This document shows positions 15,807 through 24,047 of a DNA stretch of 33,705 nt, piece by piece. The notes under the pieces were generated by a model, which worked only from the letters and a program-made list of their open reading frames with translations, searched no databases and was not told the origin of the DNA. The position numbers and the translations under genes are program-made. How positions within the stretch are numbered: the stretch's first letter is position 1; the number at the start of each line of letters is the position of its first letter. This stretch comes from CAZKMM01 sp964592965 (GTDB lineage: Bacteria > RBG-13-61-14 > DRUE01): positions 1-33,705 of the forward strand of contig CAZQJX010000011.1 of assembly GCA_964592965.1 (NCBI GenBank), in the 5' to 3' direction.

Positions 15807-17692
15807 GATTTTGGGCAAAATATCGTGAGGAGATTTCTGGTTTAATTCATCTTATTCTCTTCGTGATAATTTTTGTTCTCGCCTTTTTATTTAGATTTGA
15901 GTTCAACATACCCGAATCTTATAAACAGCTTCTTATCCGTAGTATAGGCGTTGTTGTTCTTTTCAAGTTCCTTGTGTTTCACCTTTTCAAGATATATCGG
16001 GGCTCGTGGCGCTATCCGAGTATTTATGACCTATCCAATATCATCAAGGCAAGCACCATAAGCACAATGGGAGTTGGCTTGCTTATTTACCTTCTTTATG
16101 TTCGGCACGGCTTTCCCCGCTCCATTGTGCTTATGGACTGGATTATGACCATAATGATTGTGGGCGGGGTGAGATTCTCTATTAGGCTTTTCAGAGAAGA
16201 ATTAAGCGGGCTATTTACCAAAAGCACAGATGGAAAAAGGGTTTTAATTATTGGCGCTGGCAATGCTGGTGAAAGCCTGGTTCGTGAGATAAAAAAATAT
16301 CCTGAGCTTCACTATCAAGTGGTAGGATTTGTAGATGATAATCCTGCTAAAATCGGTAGCCACCTTCACGGCGTTAAAATTTACGGACCCATTTCCAGTC
16401 TGCCCGAGCTGGCAGAAAGCCTGAATGTAGATGAAATCTTAATTGCTATCCCCTCCGCCACTGGCAAGCAGATGCGAAGAATCGTCCAGTTCTGTGAAGA
16501 GGCAGGAAAGCCTTTTCGGACAATGCCTAGCTTGGACAGGCTTATTGATGGAAGGGTAACAGTAAGCAAACTCAGAGAGGTGCAAATAGAAGACCTTTTA
16601 AGGCGTGAGCCAGTAAATCTTGATACCGATGCCATAGAGCAATTTTTAACAGGAAGAACGGTTCTGGTGACAGGTGCGGGCGGAAGCATTGGCTCGGAGC
16701 TGTGCCGACAGATAATTCGCTTTGGACCTAAAAGTTTGATTATGCTGGAGCGGGCAGAGACCGCTCTTTTTGAAATAGAGCGGGAGCTGGAGCAGACCAC
16801 GGAGCTTCCGGGAAGAATAATCGCCCGAGTTGGTGATATATGCGACAGGCGGTGCTTGGAGCTTATCTTCAGTCAGTATAAGCCAGAGGTGGTCTTTCAT
16901 TGTGCAGCCTATAAGCATGTTCCACTGATGGAATTTAATATCAGGGAGGCGCTCAAGAACAATGTTTTAGGCACAAAGATTCTTGCCCGAACCGCTGAGG
17001 CTTTTGGAGTGGAAAGCTTTGTTTTTATCTCTACAGATAAAGCGGTCAATCCGAGCAGTGTGATGGGAGCGAGCAAGCGTTTGGCAGAGAGATATCTTCA
17101 GTATATATCGCGGTTTTCTCGCACCAGATTTATTATTGTCAGATTTGGCAATGTTTTGGGCAGTCAGGGAAGTGTGGTGGAGATATTCAGGCGTCAGATT
17201 GAACAGGGCGGTCCTATAACCATAACCCATCCGGATATGAAAAGATATTTTATGACCATTCCAGAGGCAGCTCAGCTGGTTCTTCAAGCATCTGCTATTG
17301 GAAAAGGCGGGGAGGTGTATTTCCTTGATATGGGCGAGCCGGTAAAAATTATTGACCTTGCCAGAGATTTAATCAAACTGAGCGGACTCAAGCCAGATGA
17401 GGACATAGAAATTGTTTTTACTGGGATTCGTCCTGGGGAAAAGCTTTTTGAAGAGCTGAGGTTTGAAGGTGAAGATATGCTTCAAACCTCTCATAATAAG
17501 ATATATCAGGTGCGGATGAACGGTGAATTTAGTCAGGATTTGGAAAAAGAGCTGATTATGCTGGAGCAGGAGCTGGAAAATTCATCAAATGAAGATGAGC
17601 TTAAAGAGATTCTAAGCAGACTGGTGCCGGAGTATCGTGCTTGGGGAGGGGCAGAAGCAAAAGAGACAAGGGGAGGAAGGATGAATGGATAA
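15803..17692 (+). CDS. Membrane-bound nucleotide-sugar 4,6-dehydratase/epimerase (CapD/WbpM family)
   Basis: Long-form WbpM/PglF-like enzyme, expected to turn UDP-GlcNAc into the UDP-4-keto-6-deoxy sugar at the inner membrane. Four hydrophobic helices (about 8-120) anchor the protein. A first Rossmann module carries VLIIGAGNAGESLV (about 150-160). The catalytic SDR domain starts with VLVTGAGGSIGSELC (Gly291 region), and the active site is STDKAVNPSSVMGASKR, with Met421 and Lys425 replacing the usual YxxxK Tyr/Lys, as in 4,6-dehydratases of this family. GIRPGEKLFEELRF near the end is typical. The 629 residues match WbpM-type proteins. It overlaps its neighbours on both sides (4 and 8 bases), so expression is coupled. 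The exact sugar is not decided by sequence. Confidence 0.92.
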   Translation: MRFWAKYREEISGLIHLILFVIIFVLAFLFRFEFNIPESYKQLLIRSIGVVVLFKFLVFHLFKIYRGSWRYPSIYDLSNIIKASTISTMGVGLLIYLLYVRHGFPRSIVLMDWIMTIMIVGGVRFSIRLFREELSGLFTKSTDGKRVLIIGAGNAGESLVREIKKYPELHYQVVGFVDDNPAKIGSHLHGVKIYGPISSLPELAESLNVDEILIAIPSATGKQMRRIVQFCEEAGKPFRTMPSLDRLIDGRVTVSKLREVQIEDLLRREPVNLDTDAIEQFLTGRTVLVTGAGGSIGSELCRQIIRFGPKSLIMLERAETALFEIERELEQTTELPGRIIARVGDICDRRCLELIFSQYKPEVVFHCAAYKHVPLMEFNIREALKNNVLGTKILARTAEAFGVESFVFISTDKAVNPSSVMGASKRLAERYLQYISRFSRTRFIIVRFGNVLGSQGSVVEIFRRQIEQGGPITITHPDMKRYFMTIPEAAQLVLQASAIGKGGEVYFLDMGEPVKIIDLARDLIKLSGLKPDEDIEIVFTGIRPGEKLFEELRFEGEDMLQTSHNKIYQVRMNGEFSQDLEKELIMLEQELENSSNEDELKEILSRLVPEYRAWGGAEAKETRGGRMNG

Positions 17693-20243
17693 CTTAGCCC
17701 AAAGACCGGAGAGCGAGCTGGAGAGATATTTCCGACCAGAGCAGAGTATGTTTGGAACAAGACCTGAGGTTTCTCTGGTGGATTATCTTCGTATTTTTTC
17801 CCGGCGTAAATGGTCTATTCTTGCTATCTGGCTGACTATTGTTATGGTTGCTCTGATTTACAATATGGTTGCTACCAAGTACTATCAATCCCGCAGTTCC
17901 ATTATTATTCGGGTGGGCTCGCCTGTTACTGTTTTAAAGACCAGAGAGATAACCTTTCCCAATTATTTTGCCCAGCGGAGCCAGTTTCAGACCAAGACCA
18001 AGCTTATTACTACTATTCCTATTCTCACCAAAGCTGCTGAGATTCTGGTTAATAAAGGCTATTTTCGTCCCCCTAACTTTGAGCAGATGAGCGAAGAAGA
18101 AAAAGAAAAGCTTTATAGGCGAATAGCCAAATTCCTTCGGGGAAGGGTGAGCTCAAAGGTGGTTGAAAAGACCAGCCTTATTCACATCTTTGCGGTGGAC
18201 ACAGACCCCAAGCGTGCATCCGCCATTGCCAATGCGGTTGCAGAAGCTATGGTCAACTACAACACGCTGGAGCAGGAGATGATTGCTCTTAACTCATTAA
18301 AATTTCTCAACCAACAGCTGGAAGAGGCGCGTAAAAGATTAAGCGAGGCAGAAGCGAAATTATATGAGTATAAACAGAGGAACAAAATCTTTGAAACCCA
18401 AATAGATAAAACCCATATCGCCTCTCAAAAAGCCAGCTTAGAGGTTAAAATTAGGGACTTGGATACACAAATCAGCGTGCTCAGTACTAAAATTGACGGG
18501 CTTAAATCTCTTCTTCGTAAAAAGGATTTCAGCAGATACACACCGGTTCAGACCGAAGATAAAGTCCTTGTCAATCTAAACCAACAGCTTGTCTCTGCTG
18601 AGATAGAATATGAGCTTCTTACCCGAAAATACAAAGAAGAGCACCCATTGGTCAAACAGGCAAAAGATAAAATCAAGGTTCTTCGGGAAAAATTTGAAGA
18701 AGAGCTGAGAAAGGACATCACCGCTTTGGAAATGCAAAAGCGCCTGCTTTTAGCCCAGCGAAAAAAGCTGGCAGATGACCTTAATAAAATCAACCAAAAA
18801 GCAATGGAGATTACCAGTAAAGATGCTGAATATGTAGTTTTGGAAAGGGAAGCTGATTCTGCCCGTGAATTGTTTAATAATCTCCTCTCCGCGGTCAAAG
18901 AAGCAAGCATTCAGGCTAACGGCTCGTTCAAAGATATGATTTATGTTTATGAATATGCGGAGCCAAGCCGAAGACCAATCAAGCCCAACAAAACCGTCAA
19001 TCTTGTTATTGCTGTGCTTTTGGGGCTGTTTTTAGGACTTTGCTGGGCAGTAATGGTGGAAATGATGGACAGAAGCGTGCGTGTGCCCGAAGATGTTGAG
19101 TTTCACTGCCGAATCCCTATCCTCACCCTTCTTCCTCGCTTGGAAGAAGGATACACTAAAAACAAATACCCGCTCGCTGTAATTGACCGCCCCCGCTCCC
19201 TTTACTCAGAGGGGATAATGCATCTTCGGGCAAATCTTCGCTTTATCCTTGCCCATCAGGGAGTGCGCTCGGTTGTACTAACCAGTTGCAGTCCCAAAGA
19301 GGGAAAAAGCATTGTCTCTGCCAACCTTGCGGTGAGCATTGCTCAGGAGGGAATTCGCACCCTGCTTATTGACGCTGACCTTCGGCGTCCTGTTCAGCAC
19401 AAATTCTTTAATATTGAGCGGGACAAGGGAATTACCAAAGCTCTAATTGAGCTCTTGCAAGACCAAAGCTGGAAAGAAAATACCAAAGGGTATACCTTTG
19501 GTGATATTAACCTTTTGATGAAGCTCCAGCGCCAAAGCGGATTGGTCATCCTGAACTTCAACTCCAGCTATCCGCTCAGGCTATTGTATCAAAACGGAAA
19601 GATTATTGCCGGGAATATCAAGGAATGGAAGGGTCAGATTAAAGCCAATCTTGAGGACTTAAGCCCCGAGGAAATCGGTTTAGAATATGATGAGAATGTT
19701 GGCAAGTATCAAATTCTTCCTTCTTTAAAAGAAGAGGAAGTTGAAGAGTTCTTCCACTTATACCCAGCTCTGGTTGCTCCCAATACCATCAGCTACAGGC
19801 TCTTTAATGAATACACCCATTCAGTAAAAGTTGACGGGCTTAGGGTTATGCCGAGCGGACCCATTCCATCCAATCCTGCGGAGATTTTGGGCTCGGTTTA
19901 TTTTCGGGAAATGGTCAATCTCTTAAAGCCTCATTTTGACCTGATTATCTTTGACTCTGCTCCCTGCTGGCCACTGAGTGATGTCAGTATGCTTTCGCAA
20001 GTAGCAGAATCCATCATCTTTTTGGTGCGTGCCAAGCGCATCACTTGGGATGTGCTTAACCGAAATAACCAGATGCTGAGAATGCTCAACTTCAAGGTGC
20101 TGGGAGCGGTATTTAATGACTTTGATATCACCCGTGAAAGATACTACTACGGAAGCTACTACTACCATTATTACTACTATTATTACTATTACTACTATGG
20201 CTATGGCTATCGTACGGAAGAAGAAGAGGAAAAAAGCGTTTAA
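17685..20243 (+). CDS. Wzz/GumC-type chain-length protein fused to BY-kinase, with inserted PATAN-like domain
   Basis: A polysaccharide co-polymerase and tyrosine autokinase of 852 residues. The N-terminal Wzz domain (about 30-120) has its first helix at 45-65, a coiled-coil outside region follows (200-410), and the second helix is near 440-460 after the Pro-rich EPSRRPIKPNKTVN. The kinase domain has Walker A SPKEGKS (Lys541), Walker A' LLIDADLRRP (Asp563, Asp565) and Walker B IIFDSAP (Asp757). Between A' and B, at about 600-707, lies an extra segment with FGDINLLMKLQRQSGLVILN and LLYQNGKIIAG, which matches the PATAN/DUF4388 pattern. The C-terminus is a tyrosine cluster, 18 Tyr within 820-842, the expected autophosphorylation tail. 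GGAGG and AAGG precede ATG 17685. In this class, phosphorylation cycles control chain length and export. Confidence 0.9.
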   Translation: MDNLAQRPESELERYFRPEQSMFGTRPEVSLVDYLRIFSRRKWSILAIWLTIVMVALIYNMVATKYYQSRSSIIIRVGSPVTVLKTREITFPNYFAQRSQFQTKTKLITTIPILTKAAEILVNKGYFRPPNFEQMSEEEKEKLYRRIAKFLRGRVSSKVVEKTSLIHIFAVDTDPKRASAIANAVAEAMVNYNTLEQEMIALNSLKFLNQQLEEARKRLSEAEAKLYEYKQRNKIFETQIDKTHIASQKASLEVKIRDLDTQISVLSTKIDGLKSLLRKKDFSRYTPVQTEDKVLVNLNQQLVSAEIEYELLTRKYKEEHPLVKQAKDKIKVLREKFEEELRKDITALEMQKRLLLAQRKKLADDLNKINQKAMEITSKDAEYVVLEREADSARELFNNLLSAVKEASIQANGSFKDMIYVYEYAEPSRRPIKPNKTVNLVIAVLLGLFLGLCWAVMVEMMDRSVRVPEDVEFHCRIPILTLLPRLEEGYTKNKYPLAVIDRPRSLYSEGIMHLRANLRFILAHQGVRSVVLTSCSPKEGKSIVSANLAVSIAQEGIRTLLIDADLRRPVQHKFFNIERDKGITKALIELLQDQSWKENTKGYTFGDINLLMKLQRQSGLVILNFNSSYPLRLLYQNGKIIAGNIKEWKGQIKANLEDLSPEEIGLEYDENVGKYQILPSLKEEEVEEFFHLYPALVAPNTISYRLFNEYTHSVKVDGLRVMPSGPIPSNPAEILGSVYFREMVNLLKPHFDLIIFDSAPCWPLSDVSMLSQVAESIIFLVRAKRITWDVLNRNNQMLRMLNFKVLGAVFNDFDITRERYYYGSYYYHYYYYYYYYYYGYGYRTEEEEEKSV

Positions 20244-20255
20244 AGAGGCAGGTTG

Positions 20256-21530
20256 GTGAGGCGGAAGCTGGGAGCAGGTGCGCTCTTTGTTGATGTGCTT
20301 TTTCTTCTGGCAATCTTCATTGCCTTATTCTTTCGGGGAGCTACCTCAGATGTGTTTTGGTATCCGATTGCTCTGGCTTTTATCTTTATCTTGGTTCTTT
20401 GCCTGGTTTTCTGGGACTTAAACCTTCTACCCGCTCCTCAGCTGAGCGGGCTTGAACCTTATCTTCTCATCTGGATGGGAATTTTAATCCTTTCCGCTCT
20501 ACTCTCCGCTCATCGCTGGCAGACAATACCAGCGCTGGAGAGAGTCATAGTTGCGCTTATGGTTTTTTATTTATCTTTATGGCTATTTCCGAGCAGGAGC
20601 GAAAGAAAGCTTCTTATCTGGTCGCTTTTTGCTATGCCTGTTTTAATCAGTTTTATCGGGCTTTTAGCTTACTTTTCAGAAAGCGAGCTGTTCTTTCCCA
20701 TTCCTGAAAACTTCATCCTTGTCCGGGGAACATTGGTAAATCATAATAACTTTGCTGGACTGGTTCTGCTCGGTTCTTTTCTCGGACTGGGACTGCTCTT
20801 TGGTATGGAAAGCAAACGCCAAACCCTGGCAACTGAGGACTGGGCAAAAAGAATCCTACTGCTACTGCCCCTTTTGATTCTGATTTTAGCTTTGGGCTTC
20901 TCTCTGAGCAGAAGCGGTTGGCTTTGCTTTTTGTTTGCGCTTTTGCCTTTTTTGCTCTGGCTGTGGCTCTCACGCTCAAAAGAAAAAACCCGCAGATACA
21001 TACAAACCTCTTTGGCATTTTTAATTTTGGCTTCAATCCTTTTGGTTATTATGGAAAAAGGAGCTATTCGCAAGCGGGCAAAAACCATTGAAGAGTTTTT
21101 CAAAGAGCCCCAAACTGGGCTTACTGTGGCGGGAAGAATAAAAATCTGGAAAAGCGCTATTCTTATGATTCAAGACCACCCCTTTTTTGGAATAGGTCCG
21201 GGAACATACTGGATTGAGTATCCCAAATACCGACAGAAAGGAGAGCTTCACGGTGTAAGACACGCTCACAATGACCTTTTGGAGCTATGTGCGGAAACAG
21301 GTCTTTTCAGCACTGCCATCTTCATCATCTTAGCGGTAAAGGCAGTTTCTTTAATCAGAAGAAATTATAAAAAAACACCTTCTCCCAGAGAAAGAAGAAT
21401 CTGCCTCGGAATTATCTTCGGGATAATAGCTTTTTTTGTTCAAGACCTTGTTGATTTTCATTTTCATATCCCTGGGCTGGTTTATTATTTTCTTGCTCTT
21501 GTAGGATTTCTTTTTAAGCCAAAGAGATGA
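20256..21530 (+). CDS. O-antigen ligase/polymerase family membrane protein (Wzy_C)
   Basis: A polytopic protein of about 424 residues with some ten to twelve hydrophobic helices. The family signature loops are present: GTLVNHNNFAGLVLLGSFLG and, in the large outside loop, FFGIGPGTYWIEYPKYRQKG followed by HAHNDLLELCAETGLF. The H-x-HND-LE-E-G-F signature marks WaaL ligases and Wzy/PglL polymerases, which act on undecaprenyl-linked glycans at the periplasmic face. With Wzz upstream, a Wzy polymerase role is the better guess. GTG at 20256 (AGAGG at 20244-20248, seven bases before) is preferred over the in-frame TTG at 20253. The 3' end overlaps the next start by four bases (ATGA). Confidence 0.87.
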   Translation: MRRKLGAGALFVDVLFLLAIFIALFFRGATSDVFWYPIALAFIFILVLCLVFWDLNLLPAPQLSGLEPYLLIWMGILILSALLSAHRWQTIPALERVIVALMVFYLSLWLFPSRSERKLLIWSLFAMPVLISFIGLLAYFSESELFFPIPENFILVRGTLVNHNNFAGLVLLGSFLGLGLLFGMESKRQTLATEDWAKRILLLLPLLILILALGFSLSRSGWLCFLFALLPFLLWLWLSRSKEKTRRYIQTSLAFLILASILLVIMEKGAIRKRAKTIEEFFKEPQTGLTVAGRIKIWKSAILMIQDHPFFGIGPGTYWIEYPKYRQKGELHGVRHAHNDLLELCAETGLFSTAIFIILAVKAVSLIRRNYKKTPSPRERRICLGIIFGIIAFFVQDLVDFHFHIPGLVYYFLALVGFLFKPKR

Positions 21531-22735
21531 AAAAGATAACGCAAATAATTCTGCTAGCATTTTTAACCCTTGCTTTTATAGGAGGGATAAGGCAGTGGCG
21601 GGTTGCCCACTGGTATAAAAAAGCAGGTGAGCTTTATGAAAAGAACCTTTTTGAAGATGCACTTTTTTCCGCGCAGAAAGCATCTAGGCTTGACCCAAAA
21701 AATCCGGAAAAGAAAAGGCTTTTAGCCAAAATTTATCTGGAGCTGGTTGCGGGAAGGAACATCCAGACTCAGCTTAATATCCTGCGAAAAGCAGAAAAAG
21801 AATTAATTGACGCAACTTCCATAGAGCCTTTATACCCTTATTACTGGGCAGAGCTGGGAAGGGTAGAGGAACTGATTGAACGGCTCGGCGAGCAACCTGC
21901 CCGCTCCCCCAGCTCCTGCTTTCACCGAGCAGTGGTTATAGACCCCAACAATCCGCTCTTTGTTGAAATGTTCTTCCGCTACCTTGTCCAAAAAGGCTCC
22001 TGCTCTTCTGCCCAAAACCTTTTAAAGCGCCAGCTTGAGCTGGAGCCAAAATCTGCCCTTGAGCTTGCCAAGCTTTGGCTGGTTAATAACTGCGGTTATG
22101 ATGCGCTTATTCAGCTCCTTTCTTCTAATCCTAAATTTCTGAGCGGACTTGCCCTATGGATGGTCACCCGAAAGGAATTTAAAGAGCTGGCAGAAAAAAC
22201 CGCTTACAAAGCTCATCTACAATCTCCTGAAGATAAAAAACTTGCTTTTAACTACGGCTGGATTTTAGCAGAAAGGTCCAAATGCGCTCAGGCAAAAAAG
22301 GTTTTAGAAAAATTCTTCAATGAGCCGGAATGGAAAAAGCCCGCCTTAGAAGAATATGGCCTTTGCCTTTTCCGCACCCATAAATGGCAGGAGGCGGAAA
22401 AGATATATCTTGAGCTTATCTCCATAACTCCTGAGCAGGTAAACTACCGCTGGGAGCTGGCTCGCATTTATCTGGCTCTGAAAAATCACGAAAAAGCAAA
22501 ACAGCAGCTAATTTGGCTGAGCGAGCGGGCAGATTCTTCTCTAAGAAAAAAAGCCTGGCTTGCGCTCGGAAAAATCTATGAAAAAGAGAACAACCGAATT
22601 AAAGCCATTCAGGCATACGAAAGCTACTTGAAATTAAATCCCAAAGACCAAAAGATAAAAAATAAACTCAAAAAACTAAAACCAGCTTTTGAAGAAATTA
22701 TCTATTCTCCGTGGAGGATTAAAAATGAAAAATGA
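21527..22735 (+). CDS. Membrane-anchored TPR protein of the polysaccharide operon
   Basis: A 402-residue protein with an N-terminal hydrophobic helix (about 5-20, IILLAFLTLAFIGGI) that is probably an uncleaved anchor, followed by TPR units almost to the end. Clear repeats include KAGELYEKNLFEDALFSAQK near residue 30 and ALGKIYEKENNRIKAIQAYE near 350. TPR scaffold proteins of this kind (PelE- or EpsG-neighbour-like) often occur in exopolysaccharide operons and are thought to assemble the export complex in the periplasm. No enzyme motif is present. ATG 21527 overlaps the stop of the ligase/polymerase gene, and the 3' end overlaps the dehydrogenase start by 11 bases, so it is a fixed part of this operon. 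Confidence 0.82.
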   Translation: MKKITQIILLAFLTLAFIGGIRQWRVAHWYKKAGELYEKNLFEDALFSAQKASRLDPKNPEKKRLLAKIYLELVAGRNIQTQLNILRKAEKELIDATSIEPLYPYYWAELGRVEELIERLGEQPARSPSSCFHRAVVIDPNNPLFVEMFFRYLVQKGSCSSAQNLLKRQLELEPKSALELAKLWLVNNCGYDALIQLLSSNPKFLSGLALWMVTRKEFKELAEKTAYKAHLQSPEDKKLAFNYGWILAERSKCAQAKKVLEKFFNEPEWKKPALEEYGLCLFRTHKWQEAEKIYLELISITPEQVNYRWELARIYLALKNHEKAKQQLIWLSERADSSLRKKAWLALGKIYEKENNRIKAIQAYESYLKLNPKDQKIKNKLKKLKPAFEEIIYSPWRIKNEK

Positions 22736-24014
22736 GCTGAAAAAATTAATTAAGGAAAAAAAAGCTAAAATAGCTGTGCTCGGAATGGGATATGTTGGTC
22801 TGCCCATTGCCCTTGCCTTTTGCGAGAAGGGCTTTAAATGCATCGGGATAGATACCAATCCTGAAAAAATCAAGGAGCTGAAAAAAGGAAAAAGCCCACT
22901 GGCGGAGATAAGCTCTAAAAGAATTCTCGCTCAGATAAAAAATTCCCGGCTCACTCTCTTTAGCGATTATAAAGAGCTGAAAAAAGCAGATTGTATTATC
23001 ATCTGCGTGCCCACCCCTCTCAGCAAGAGCAAAGACCCGGATTTCAGCTTTGTTCTCGGCGCTGTGGAAGAGGTGGGAAAAAGGCTCCAGCCAAATCAGC
23101 TGGTGGTAATTGAAAGCACCATCTATCCGGGAATGACTGTGGAAGTAATTGCTCCTAAGCTCAGAGAGCTGAGCGGGCTTGAGCCCGGTAAAGATTTTTA
23201 TCTGGCAATGAGCCCTGAGCGTATTGACCCGGGAAACAAAAAATACACCCTTAAAAACACGCCAAGAGTTGTGGGAGGAATTAATCGCAAAAGCACCCGA
23301 CTTGCCCAGCTCCTCTACCAACAGGTAATTGAGCGCACAGTTCCAGTAAGCTCTCCAACAGTAGCGGAGATGACCAAGCTTTTGGAAAACACCTTCCGCT
23401 CAATTAACATCGGACTGGTTAATGAAATTGCTATCATCTGCGACCGGCTGGGAATAGATGTCTGGGAAGTTATTGATTCTGCCAGCACTAAACCTTTTGG
23501 CTTTATGACCTTTTATCCAGGACCGGGAATCGGCGGGCACTGCATTCCTGTTGACCCGATTTATCTTTCCTGGAAAATGAAAAGCCTGAATTACCGAGCA
23601 AGATTTATTGAGCTGGCAAGTGAGATAAATGCTCAGATGCCCCAGTTCTGGGTGGGGAAAATCCAAGCAGAACTCAACCAAAGAAAAAAATGCCTCAAAG
23701 ACGCAAAAATACTGCTTCTGGGAATAACCTATAAAAAAGATGTGCCTGATTTGAGGGAATCTCCTGCTCTGGAGATATTCAAACTTCTGCTTCAGCACCG
23801 CTCGCAGGTTGCTTATTCTGACCCGCTCATTGCTGAGCTGGAAATTGAAGGTAAAAAATTCAAATCCCGTCCGCTTACCAAAGCCCTTGTCCAAAAAACC
23901 GACTGCGTGGTCATAACCACTGACCATTCAGCATTTGATTACCAGATGATTAAAAACAACGCCCAGCTGATTGTTGATACCAGAGGCGTGCTCCACAGAT
24001 TGGGATTGAAATAA
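22725..24014 (+). CDS. Nucleotide-sugar dehydrogenase (UDP-GlcNAc/ManNAc 6-dehydrogenase family, WecC/WbpA-like)
   Basis: An NAD-dependent enzyme that oxidises the C6 alcohol of a UDP-sugar twice to give a uronic acid, a precursor of acidic polysaccharides. The N-terminal Rossmann fold is AVLGMGYVGLPIALAF (about 15-30). The catalytic Cys273 is in PGPGIGGHCIPVDP, with the family motifs NTFRSINIGLVNE and GITYKKDVPDLRESPALEI. At 429 residues it fits WbpA/WecC/TviB better than Ugd (about 390 to 440 overlap, so substrate is open). I choose ATG 22725, which has GGAGG at seven bases; an upstream in-frame start at 22689 has no ribosome site. It is the last gene of the operon and overlaps the TPR gene by 11 bases. 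Confidence 0.92.
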   Translation: MKNELKKLIKEKKAKIAVLGMGYVGLPIALAFCEKGFKCIGIDTNPEKIKELKKGKSPLAEISSKRILAQIKNSRLTLFSDYKELKKADCIIICVPTPLSKSKDPDFSFVLGAVEEVGKRLQPNQLVVIESTIYPGMTVEVIAPKLRELSGLEPGKDFYLAMSPERIDPGNKKYTLKNTPRVVGGINRKSTRLAQLLYQQVIERTVPVSSPTVAEMTKLLENTFRSINIGLVNEIAIICDRLGIDVWEVIDSASTKPFGFMTFYPGPGIGGHCIPVDPIYLSWKMKSLNYRARFIELASEINAQMPQFWVGKIQAELNQRKKCLKDAKILLLGITYKKDVPDLRESPALEIFKLLLQHRSQVAYSDPLIAELEIEGKKFKSRPLTKALVQKTDCVVITTDHSAFDYQMIKNNAQLIVDTRGVLHRLGLK

Positions 24015-24047
24015 TATTTAAAGCGGGCAGGTTTTAAGCCAAAAGCT

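Noticed and set aside
20142..20210. Tyr run as a simple triplet microsatellite
   Set aside because: TAC and TAT are mixed irregularly, and BY-kinases are known to end in Tyr clusters, so selection on the protein is more likely.
22689..22724. Upstream start of the nucleotide-sugar dehydrogenase
   Set aside because: There is no ribosome site there; GGAGG precedes ATG 22725 and the family N-terminus starts there.
22746..23927. Long minus-strand open frames (191 and 175 codons) opposite the dehydrogenase
   Set aside because: They are antisense shadows of a clear gene, with no ribosome site and no recognisable domain.
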